From NCBI RefSeq assembly GCF_001949145.1, contig NW_019091525.1, forward strand, positions 465,663 to 529,662: a stretch of 64,000 nt of DNA, in the 5' to 3' direction. A model generated the notes under the pieces. It saw only the letters and a list, made by a program, of their open reading frames with translations. It was not told the origin of the DNA and did not search any database. This DNA comes from Acanthaster planci. Lineage: Eukaryota > Echinodermata > Asteroidea > Valvatida > Acanthasteridae. Shown piece after piece: positions 37,101-49,100 of this stretch (the first letter of the stretch is position 1; each line of letters opens with the position of its first letter). Position numbers and translations under genes: made by a program.

Positions 37101-40100
37101 TTGTGCAAACCGAACGTGAGCACAAATATACCATTTGCAAAACAAGAAGGATGGGGGTGCATAAAATAAAGCAAACCCATCCTTCGTAGTTGTTGTGTGA
37201 TAAAGACCAAGTAGCTGTCACATCTCATTTTGTCATCATTGAGGCGAACTGTAGCAGTGCTTGTGCATGAAGTCTACTCAGTCACATTTGCTATACAATA
37301 GACTTACATGTAGCACAGAAACTTAAGACAAGAACTTTGGACTGACCATTGAGGAGCGTGAAACATGCTTTGTCCCTTTTGTATTATGTCTTCTATGGTA
37401 AAGTAAAACATGTAGTGGTACATTTGGCCTTGATGTTTATTGCATATGATAGAGTAATGCTCATGGAAGAATTTCCAGCTCAATATTTTCCATTTTAACC
37501 AAACTGGTCGGTTCGGATGTTTGGCTTTAATAGGGCATGGCATTACTAGCGCACAGAATGAATGCAAGAAAACTTGATAAAAAAGCAAACACAACGAAAA
37601 CTGGACAACGAGTTCTGCCACCCCAGCGTGCACTAGCGCTCAGCACATGTGCATTAGGAAGGTACTGTAAATGTACACTGTACATTGTACATGCACAGTA
37701 CTTACGGTGGCCCCGCATCACGCAATGGTTGTAAAAAGCATGTGGTGAGAATTCACTAATAATCAACGGAGAACATGCAACACAACAATTCTAAATTCTC
37801 ATTACATCCAATTGTGCTTATGTATATTCAGATATTATGTTTGCCAATCTCCGATAGCCACATCCTTACGTTCCATATTAGGCCAACGATGTTGTAAATG
37901 GCCATGAAAAATGATTTTTGATTGGATGCTGATTACAGTCGGACTTGTGCTCGATCGAAGGCAATTTTGCCAGGCAGGCTGGTGCAGCAATCCAGCGCTG
38001 AACAAGATTTGGTTCGAGCAGTAGCCTAAATTGCCTTTTATTTGATCGTGTTTGATCAACGTCGTAGTGTAATGGAATTTTGCCAGATCTCTAAGTTGTT
38101 CACAAATCTCAAATTACAAAATGCCATTATCCGTTAGAAAAAGACTGAAGGAAGATCGCCCCTTTGGCCACGTGGGCATCATCTTGGGAAAGAATGCTGA
38201 AGGTTCTTGGAACACATCAAACGCATAGTTTGGTAGTTGAATCTGTTTCGTGAAAACTAATGAAAATATGATTCGCAGGAAATCTAATTTTATCTTGTGT
38301 CCTTTAAAGGAGGAAACTCCTGTTTGAGCATGCTGGTTTTTTTTCTGTTTTCACATGTCCTGTGATCGTTTTGTTGAGTCAAGCGTTGTCCAAACACAAA
38401 TGCTTTTGGTCTGTAAAACACGGTTGGAAACTGTCACTTCGACGGTAAGTTTCTACAAGGAATTTTGACTCCTAAACAAAATTTCGGGAAACAGTTTGGA
38501 AAAAAAATTATGTTCACATCGAAGTTACTCATTGATGGGATGGAGAGGAGATTCATTGCTTGTATTTAAACATATATACGGAAGTACTATATACAGCACG
38601 TACGTTCGTAGCAAACTCTTTGATGTCTCGACGAATGTACATGTGTGTAAAAGTCTGAACCTGAACTGAACCGAAGTTCGGTAAAAGATTTCCGAACCGT
38701 GTCCCAACCAAACCCGAACCAAACCTTGGCACCTACTTGCAGCACTAGGGTAAGCATCCAGTAAATGAAAACATGAATTTTTGAAGAATTTTGAACCTGT
38801 TGAAAACAGAAAATCATGAAAAATTGCCCGGCAATGCGTCCCGCATGTGTGAACTCCACCCTGCAAGAAGTGGTTAATGGATTCTTGATGGTGAAATTGT
38901 CTGCAAAAGTGTGGTGCTCAATATGTGGTCTGTTCATCATACTCTGGTCATTTTCGCATGAGAGAAAAAGAAGAGTGATACTTCAGCAGACAAAATGAAT
39001 TAACAATGAAGTATTGAGAGGGTTACCCTTTCAGTGCCATGCACAGAGTATCCTTGCTAATGTCAGACATAAAATGGATGTATGGTCAAATAAGAGAGAT
39101 CTTAAGGTCACCTTCACATCATGAAATAACAATTGAAGGCTTTATTTTGATAAATGTATGTAGTGAGCCTGGTGAGGATAAAGTCTGTTCCACCGCTTTA
39201 CTTCTGGAAAATGGGTCGGTAAAGCTTAAAACAAGTTTGGCAACAAGCCAGTCTTACACTGACCTTACAGAGTGAGGCATGTTACTACAGAAAAGTTCCT
39301 GAAGGGAGGTCAGTTCAGCTGGCCGATAGTAATCAAAGTATGGATCAATGCATTCAGCAGGAGGGGTGGACTGCAGAATGGCAGACTGATCCTGTTGACT
39401 GAGGGACTTTTCCAGTTCATTGAAGGGGAGAGGCAGGGATTGGATATTCCTGATGTCAAACCACTGGGTGTAACTGTATGCAGGGGTAAAGGTTTTCCGT
39501 TAATAATGAGTTCTGTGAGAGAACCAGAGTTTTTTACAGCAACGATATCCATTGTGACAAGAGAATGCACAGACATGCTTGTTCACCTACATGTGCATGT
39601 TGGTCTGGCAAATACACTGTAATACTATGCAAAAGCAATTCTGCAAATATCTTGTATTGATGCCAGCTCCAACATTGCCAATGGCATTTAATGGTTGCCC
39701 AATCTACTCACAAGAAAAGGGTATTATGCATGATGTAGTTCAGTAAATACATGTAGATATAGCTGCAACAGATTTACCAGTGAAAGCAATATGACCAAGG
39801 ATATCATGATATCCTTGGTACTTCTGCTTCTACTGGTGAATCTGTGGCAGTGTTTGAGGAGGATGTGGCATGACGGGAAGCAGGCACTCCTTCAAAAGTG
39901 AAGTTCTCCTCTCCTGAAACAGTTCACTGATTTTCAAACCAAGTTTTATTCAATTCAAAATAAAGTGAAAAAAAGCTGATAAGCAACTTCCCAAAACTGA
40001 GAGTTTGACAGGATCAGTCCATTAGAGTACGTTGGGTAGTTTCACTACATGTACATGCATATCCCTCTGAGCTTCTATCACAAACACTAATTTATAAATG

Positions 40101-43100
40101 GACAATACGCATATTCAGTACATTTAAGATTCCTACTCACAGTCATTTTGTATTAGTATATGTATGAACATTTCTTGACAGTACTGACCTAGGTCTGTTA
40201 ATAATCTGTCCTGCAGCTTCACTGTGATGGAGGTAGTAATCAGTGGGTAGATCCCAGAGACTTGGCCCCTTCAAGTGGGGTCTGAACACCCCAAGAAAGA
40301 GATTCAAGGCGCTTTGCTTGTCTGCATCTGTTGGTGTTAGATCAGTAAAAGCAGACAGAAAATGGGCACTTTTACAACACATGTTGACAAGATGGCAAAA
40401 GACTGTGTAGTCAACTGATCAAACCAAGCCAAGACAGTTCTAGCCAAGAGGAGGGGGCTCAACATGTTTGAGACTGTTCAAAAATTTCTTTAAAAACAGA
40501 AAAAGAAAAAAAAAGAAAAATAAAAAAATATATAAAATCTTGGAAGTAGTGAGGGGAGATAACGTTTTGTGATGAAAGGCAGACAAAAATGAGGACAAAA
40601 CAGACTTGAAACATCATCAACCCTAACTGCCCAGTGTCTATCAAACTCCCAACATCAGGTTTTGCTGGTTTTGGCAGGTTTGGTAAATGTAATTTTGTTG
40701 GGAGTTTATCGGGTTTGGTACAGTGATCTGAATATACAAGTATATAGACACATATACCTGAGAAGGTGTTGCTGTAGTAGCGAGACAATGTCTGTTTAAT
40801 ATCCCTGGAGTGACTGGTCCAAGGTGACACTTTACGATAGGTGCGAATGCTGTGAACCAGCTGTGAGCCACCGTACTGCAAGGCCAAAGTATCTCCCATG
40901 TCCTCATACAAGTCTTCCAGCATTCTGTGCAAAATAAAGGTTTCCCAAATGAACCAGTTCATGCAGGAGATGGCTTTTGCCAAGGTGTCTACTCAGCAGT
41001 GCATGACATGTACACATATCCTTGCACTTTGGAGGTTCCCACTGGTTATACACACACACACGCTATCTGGCAAATCCATGGAAATTGTCCATGCATGGCA
41101 CCAAGATTTAGCCAGAGGACAAAGCCTGTTGTCATGACAAATATCACTCCAAGATAAAGCTTTGGAAAAAGACAAAATGACAGCAAGAATTATCAAACAA
41201 ACATGATGCAATGACACTAAAGAGTCAGTATTTGAGGCATATGACGTCATATAGACCTCTGTTGATATGTATAGTAAAATGTACATATATCTAGTCTTTA
41301 TCAAAAATACCACAATTTGGTGCCTAGGGCTTATTCATTGTAAAAACCCCTGGCTCAAGTGGTTAATCTGTTGCTGGTACCAACAGCCAAAGACAGCCTG
41401 GTCTTCTGGAAGTCTGCTATGATTATGGCAGAATTGATTGATCAAATCTTACCGAACAGCATCAGTGTCAAATTTAAGTGTTGTGCTGTCAACTACACCA
41501 AGACAGAAGAGCTGTAGAACAAATGAAATCAACTGGTCAGTGTTTTGCAAGTTGATGAAACCTAATCCAAACCTTGTCATTCTTAATTAATCAACAATTT
41601 AAATTTACAGAAACAAATGACACAAAGAATCAGACAATAAAATAATGTTTTTAGAAAGATCTCATCAAGAGCATCATGTTACATTCAACTGCAAGTAACA
41701 CTAACTTTTGAGAAACTTTCGAGCTATTTCTGAGATCTGCATTTGTAACACTGATGTATGAAATGCATAATAAATTTGAAAACTATTAATACACTTAGTC
41801 ATGTATGATCACTTTGAAAAAAAAAATTGCTGAACATGTATCAGCTGAACATGGCAGCTGAGTCTTGGCCTGCTGCCATGAGGGTGATGCAGAAGTCTAC
41901 AAAGTGTTTAACCTGATGGCCTAGTGCATATTTGCCAATAACAAACTGAGCAGTATTGGTACGGTCGAGGCAGTCCACACAGTTGGTTCTAGCTGTCCCC
42001 ATCTGCTTAATGAATGTGAAGCAGTCATCAGCATTGGGGTAGACACACCTACAGAAAAGGATAGCATGACGTAGTAGACAACATGATCTAAGTTTAGAAT
42101 TTTAAAGTCACCCGTTTTGAAATCCAGTCATGTAAGAATCAAATTGTTGGCACAAAGGCTGGGCATCTCCATACCATTCTTTTCAAGCAGTATTTCAAAA
42201 AGTTTGTTCCTTGAGGAACGTAAGACATATTCTCATTTCTCATTGGAGACTTTTCCCACTGGAATGTTAGCTTAAACATGTGTATGCTACATCAGAAAAA
42301 GCTCAATCTAGCTGAGTTTTTACTCTCATAGGAAATTCAGCTATTTTGAAAAGGAAAATTCTAGACGAAATGGAAAAATTCAAAGTGTTAAAAACCCTAC
42401 TCATACATGTAAATGTACATCGCTGATGATTTTATCTTCCAACATGATGAATTTTGTAATGTTTCTGTTGCTACTACCTCTACTATGCCCATTTCTTAAT
42501 CTACTGACACCTATTTCGTTTGCCCTTTTTGCCGTTTTTGATGGTGTTAGCTTTTGTTTTTTTCACATGAACTACAGTTTCAGTGTTACCTTGCTTGGGG
42601 TCTGACTGGTAAGCTTGGTTCTATGTGTGGTCCACTGAGGAATAGTCCTGTCTGTTTGACCACCATGTCGGCAATAGCATCCAGTCTGTTGATCACATTC
42701 AACTTGGGGCTGTTGACAGGACATATTGAAGAAAGCCCAGAATTATTTCAGAGTATTAAGAATGACAATGTTTGAAGTTTAAAACTTCAGTCTTTGGGTA
42801 GAGTCAAAAATAAAACAGCTTATTTGGGACCAGTCTTTTGGCTGTTTATGCATGCTTGTTTCAATTACCAATCCAGTATATGGCATACCGTGTCCATCAC
42901 AAGTCCTTTCAGAAAAACAGTCATAGGTAATTAACAAGGTAAACAACTAAGGAATGCTTTTGTTGCAGTTCATTTTAACAGTTTGTGACTTGGCTCATGG
43001 CTGGATGAGTTGTGATGGAGTTGTAGGGACTTTTGATGGTCGTGACAACAGTGGTACAAACATGACAAATGGGGCAGGAAATCCGATGGGATGCAGTTCT

Positions 43101-46100
43101 GTATTTGTACAGTTAGAAAACATTTCTTACTTCTTGGTAAATCTTGCCATGTCTAGTTCTATATATCGTATGGAATGCCTTGGAGGCAAGAACTGGTTCA
43201 GGTACTTGATAGCTGACTCTAACTCCTCACTCAATATGGCTTCTCGTTTTCTCTTCTCCCGTTTCTAGATATTAAAACAAATAGTTTACTTTCAAAATAG
43301 ACCCTAATATTTCAGGTTGAGACAGATTAACTGCAATTTATTTTCTTGTAGAATCATTATGTGCCATCAGTGCCATACTTGCCTTGACAAGGTTGATAAC
43401 AATGACTGGTGATCCGTATCGTCCTAGCAACTGATTGAAGTGGCCACCAGCAAGACGGGCATAGGGATCAGCCATGTCCACTGACATTAACCAACCACAC
43501 ATGTATATATCGAGGTCATTAATATCAATAATACCAAACAGTATGGTTTTTAGGCCATCAACAATTGTTCATTAATACCTCAGTTTACCCATTCCTTTTG
43601 GTCAAGATCGTGTCGAGTGGGTGGTTTTAAGAGATGATAAAAATTACCAACTGGTTTTAACACTTTCCCAGTTTCCTATAAAGTGTAAACTTGTATCCTA
43701 TGGACTCTAGTCTTCATACATGAAAGTCATTGTCACGAAGGCATGCACAATACTACCAACGAGTCTGCATTTCATAGAGTGGAAATCTCCTTCTGCACTC
43801 AACTGTGTTCTGTGTTACATCGTTACAGCATATGCCACGCACACCAATCTCGGTGTAAGGAGATTTGAGTATGCAAGGCACATATATGTAAAACAGATGT
43901 GGCTAGAGGGGATTTGTTAAATCACAAGGGTAAAATTGAAAGACAAAACTGCTAGCAATATGAAATTTCAAGTTACTGTTACTTTTTGTTCAAAAAGGTA
44001 CATGTATTTATGAATGGGAATAAAAGAGTGATTGGTTAATTTCATGCTAGTACATTTAAAAACTAGCAAGGGCTTGGCAACAATAAAATGACCTTCACCT
44101 TTTGGCTTGATCCATTTCATCCCCAGACCCCCATCTGGTTTTAAAATGTAGTAGTTTAGAGCCATCCAATTAGATGTTTATCCCTATATTATTTGTCATG
44201 GAATCTTACACAAATGTGACAAGAGGCGTCCACTTTTCCCTGTCAACCGTAAAGCTGACTATAACTTGAGTTATATATCATCTAGGTATTACTGTTCTTG
44301 AGAGGCACTTTGGGGTATTTTACATAAGGCGCTATAAAAATGTCTTATTATTATTATAATTATAATTGTATATTGTAAATGTCTATGAAGGGGTCAAAAT
44401 TAACTTAAATCTCTTGGTGGCCTGCAAGGCCATTGGGGAAGTGCACCGCACTGGCCCTTGTGAAAATTTAGTGGCCCGGGTTGAGTACAGGTAATGAAGT
44501 TGATCAGACCCACCACACATGCCCATTTTCGTCAGTCGAACTTCTCTACCAAAATAGCTTATTGGCTATAGCCTCGCTGGACTCAAACACACTTTTTAAG
44601 ACCAAGAAACTAGTTCTGCTTCTGGTTACATGACCGATCCTAAATTTTTGGCACGACTGTAAAATTCATATCACTCAGTTAGAAATACACATTTAAAAAT
44701 TCAAAAAAAAAAGACAAAAAAAAAAAACGAAATCCTGTCTTTTCGGTCTTCATAAAACACCTTTTAACAATTTTTTCACATCTAAAAGCTTGTATTTTTT
44801 GTTTGCCTACTTACATTTGCCACATTTGGAAAGAAAGTTCCATTATTTTCACAAGTTCCTTTGCAATTTCATTATCACGGTGGTGAAAACACCAGTGTGT
44901 TATTGCTGGATGCACAGAAGCATGGCTTCATTTGTTCCCGTTTGCCGTGCCACTGCCAAAGAAGGCGTGATGGTAACGCAACCAGTCCATGTATCCCGAT
45001 CAAAATAGTGTTGTACAACTCACCGTGCACACACGCAACTCTACAGCTGCACATCGAAAAACAATGATGTCATAGGAAGATTTCTACAAGTTAATTCCCA
45101 GAACTTGATTTGACGTCAATATATGTATTTTTTTGTGTTAACAAATTTTATTCGAGGTTTTACGATCGGACTCGACAAGACGCGACCTTTGAAGGTTTCA
45201 TTGATGTCCATGGGAGTTTACGTTAAACTGGCGTTGTTGGAAAATGATACCAGCCAATATACTAGGGCAGGTGCCTGCAACATGTGCATAAGCTGTATGA
45301 ATGACCAGGCAGTGAACAGAATGTCGCGCCACTATTTGTGTGTGTGTGGCACACAAGCTTGGACGCATGGACTGTGGAAAGTGCTGCGCTGGTGGTTTGA
45401 AACACGAGTCGTAAAATGTTATGAAAGTTTTGAAAATGTGGCAATGATCCTCAAATAACCACTGTCCCATCAGGCCATCGTTTTGGGAGAATGCAGTGAC
45501 CCAATGAATTTTTGGGTGGCCCGGGCCAGCAGACCACCATTAATTTTGACCCCTGTTATGTAGAGAAAAGTACATGTAATGCTTCTCACAGTTGATTGGA
45601 GGCTTTGGTACCATGTTGGAGATATCCTGAGACCACATCCCTGGTACTGAGCCACGGACCTGAACGAATGAGGTATAGTGCCCTCGCTTGAAATGTGTCA
45701 AGGAGGCATCATGCACAATCTGTTCAGTCTCTACCTCGTTGGCAACGTAACCCTAATTCAAGACAAAAAATTATCTTTAATCATACAAGTGGAGGGACAT
45801 GGTGCAAGGTGCCAGTCAGAAAGAATTCTATATTCCTCAGCAACTCTTTAATCCCAGTCACCTTCGTCAGCCAACTGAAACACTAAACTCCAACTGTTAA
45901 CAAGTTGTAAATGGATATCTGTGGGGAAGCTGTATTCTTGTCCAGCCTCTGGTCATTTTTTATCATTTCTCCTTGCATACATTGCATAATACAGTGCAGG
46001 TGCACCTAAAATAAAAAAATCAACAATAATATCCACACCAATTACTCAGGTAGGTGTCACATATGCTTGACCACTGTGCATGTGTGCATCATGCATATGC

Positions 46101-49100
46101 AACAATGTTTGGCAATGCTCCGGTATGATTACTCCAACAGTAGAACCTGTGAGCTAACCAATACATGTAAGCTAAGCCTAGCAAAATCTGGGTGATATAT
46201 AGCTTCTAAAAGATTCTCTTGGGAAGTGGGTCAAATAAACTGGAGTGTTTTTTGAGTCAAGGTAAGACTGAAAACCCTCATAATTCAAACTCCTGGTGTG
46301 TGAAGTACATGTACATGTAGTAGCACACAATACATGTACATGTAGTAGCACACAATACATGTACATGTACATGTGTACTTGTACAGTGCAGTGGCATTCA
46401 CATGTAGGCCAGGGATTCAATGCAATTAGGCTGGGGACTGGCAGTGTCCCTGAACAAAGTACAGTGAATACCCTCAATTGCCTGAGGGCCCCTCTCAGTA
46501 CACTCTATGTAAAGGATGCTCTACACACCTCTGAATTGGCTCCTCTCTTCAGGAATCTGGTTCCAGCAAACTGATTAGACCTCCTCGCAATCAGAGCAAT
46601 GTAGATAGATCGTCCGAAGGTACAAACATCTTAAATCAAGTTACAGCTCAACAATAACTTCTTGTAAAAAGTGCCCAATCCTTTTCCACATTCTACATTT
46701 CTGTTTAAAAACTTGACTCTATTTGTACCATCCAATCCAAGTGAGATCTTTAACATGACCAAATGACTATAAAGGCAAGTTGCAGACAAATTAACATTCT
46801 GCCACTAAATGTCAGAAACACCTTATCAGCCTGTTTAATCAAAGGATACTGGCTTGGCCAATGAAGCCATGTATAATATATGTAACCCAGTCAGGATGCA
46901 CATTTTTACAGGCGTGGCTCCATAAGAAGGCATTCCACACAAACTTCATCATTGGTTGTGGTCTGTACACTTGTGGACCTAAATGTGTAGGATTGAAATC
47001 AAAATACAGACCCACTTTACAGGTACATGTAGTTGAAACTCTCAATGGCATTAACATATGCATTGCATATTAAGAGAATGCATACTTCTTGCTCAATGTC
47101 ATAACCCCACCCACAGATTCTGTCTCTTGACTCAAGGCTCTAGCAAACAGCTTCACATTATAAGCATTATGCTACAAATACATGTTGGTAGAAATGGCAG
47201 GAGTATATTACATACATGTACATATGCAATAGAAGTGATCTTCAAAACTTTGACAGAAAAGAGAGTACAATCTTACCATGTGGCTCTTTGGTGCCACTAG
47301 GGACACCAATGACTGGTGTAAGGTTATGCTGAAGTGTGTTAGTCAGATCATAGCTGTAACTATCAATCAAACAAAAATATGTGGATAACGTTTGAAGATG
47401 TGAATTTCGTACACTAGTAAAGCCAGCATTGTTTAAATTATTGGATTACAGCCTTACATTAAATTCCAGCCAAGTCGACATGGTACAATTGAGCAAATCG
47501 TTCAAGTCAGTAGTCTAACGAAAGTCCTGATTGTCTCTAATGCATTTCCTGAAAAAATTTTATTTCTAAATTGGCTTTTATAAGTCGTCATTTTGCTTAA
47601 GTCAGCGTGCTACTCTCGGTCCCATTTCTACGAAAAGCACAACAAAATCATTTGTATAAGTCGGTGGTAAGCCCGCAACAACTCGAAGCACATTCCAAAA
47701 CACAAACCAATCAGAACATCTGAAATACTTCAATGAATGAGTTAGTTCACAGAACTACATGTAAATTCCCTTTTATGGATACATGTAGGTATTTTCTGCT
47801 TCCATGTATTTTGAAAGTTTTTATAGCACGTATTTTTCAGTGGTCCAGTGGAGCTTGATTTGTTTACTGGGCTGTCGCCAGACAAATTCAGCATTTACCC
47901 ATCCATGCATACATGTACCGGTAGGCACTCCGTTTGCACTGATGAACCACTGCACTTTACAATATCCAATCCCCATGTCAAAGTTTTGGAGCATTACAAA
48001 CCATGTTGCATGTTTTCATTGTGTCTATTCCTTCCTCCTTGCTCGGACTACATGTACATATTTTGAGTGTTGCAACCCAATCACATACATGTACAAACAC
48101 ATGCATGTAGGTCATCATTTCATGTAAGTCGGCAAACTGACGACTTACAGAAGAAGTCGGCCTTCGTACAAGTTGTCACAAATTTGGGGGTCCCGGGGGT
48201 GCTGACTTAGCTGGAGTTTACTGTACCATGAAATATTGCAGGGTCAGAGGGCAGAAAAAATAAAGCATAACACTTTATAAAAAGTTCAATTTGTTTCCCA
48301 ACAAGTGACTTATCCAGGGTCAGAGGAGAAATGTATTGACTACAGTCAACTACTTTTTTGAATACACTAAAGAAAAACCACCAGCAGGATAAAAATCATT
48401 TCATCTTTTTCATTTCATTTTTTTTACTAACGTTGGCCTAATAAAGCCAACTCAGAGGGATTCCTTGACTTTCTTGTTTGTTTTAAGTACTTCATTGGAT
48501 GAAGCAGGACTCACCTAAAGTAGAAGTTGCTTGACAGGTCCACATTTTGGAAGTTTCTGACATATCTGAAAAACACCGGGAAACCAATTACTTTCTAATA
48601 AATGGCATACTTGAGACATCTCATAAGATATGAAGAACATGCCTCAAAACCTGATGAGACATTTAACTTTCAAAATAGAACACTACCCTTGATTTGGCAA
48701 CTTGAACAACTTCACAAAGGAAATTAGTCAAGACTTATCAGCCTTGAGAGCTGCCATACCTTGCCTCATCAGGGTGTGGCACCTTGGCAGCTACGCAAGC
48801 ATCATTAGGAATATACACCATGCTGGAATCTTCTATTTTGTAGATAGTGTGGCCTCCTATTACAGCAACTCTGGAAAGCAAAAAGGAACCATTTGCTTTC
48901 TCCCTAGAAATTAACAAAGTAAGTGGCATCAAATAAAATGAAGTATTTCATAAAAGAAACGGTGGAATAAAATTAATTTACCTTCTTCGTTTTGTGATGA
49001 GGATGATGTAGTGTCCTTCAAGGAAGCTGACAAATCCTGAAATTAAAATAAGGCCAACTGAAATTACTCCAGAGGCAGTGATGAAAAAGTAATGTCTCAC

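Larger units (their letters stand above)
35269..39263 (-). other. FIG4 intron 18 (4 kb)
   Basis: The longest FIG4 intron. It holds two short GACTGGTT hairpins and a truncated MITE end (listed separately), a GTAC-rich palindromic patch near 37660-37700, and no coding sequence that could be supported. Confidence 0.6.

Noticed and set aside
39039-39622. Plus-strand open frames over FIG4 exon 18
   Set aside because: They are the complement of the real minus-strand exon 39264-39473, which reads [18 protein letters not shown] in phase with its neighbours.
39818-39925. Possible alternative FIG4 exon on the minus strand (peptide [20 protein letters not shown])
   Set aside because: An acceptor is present, but joining to FIG4 exon 17 in phase gives a stop after a few codons; the region also overlaps a palindrome.
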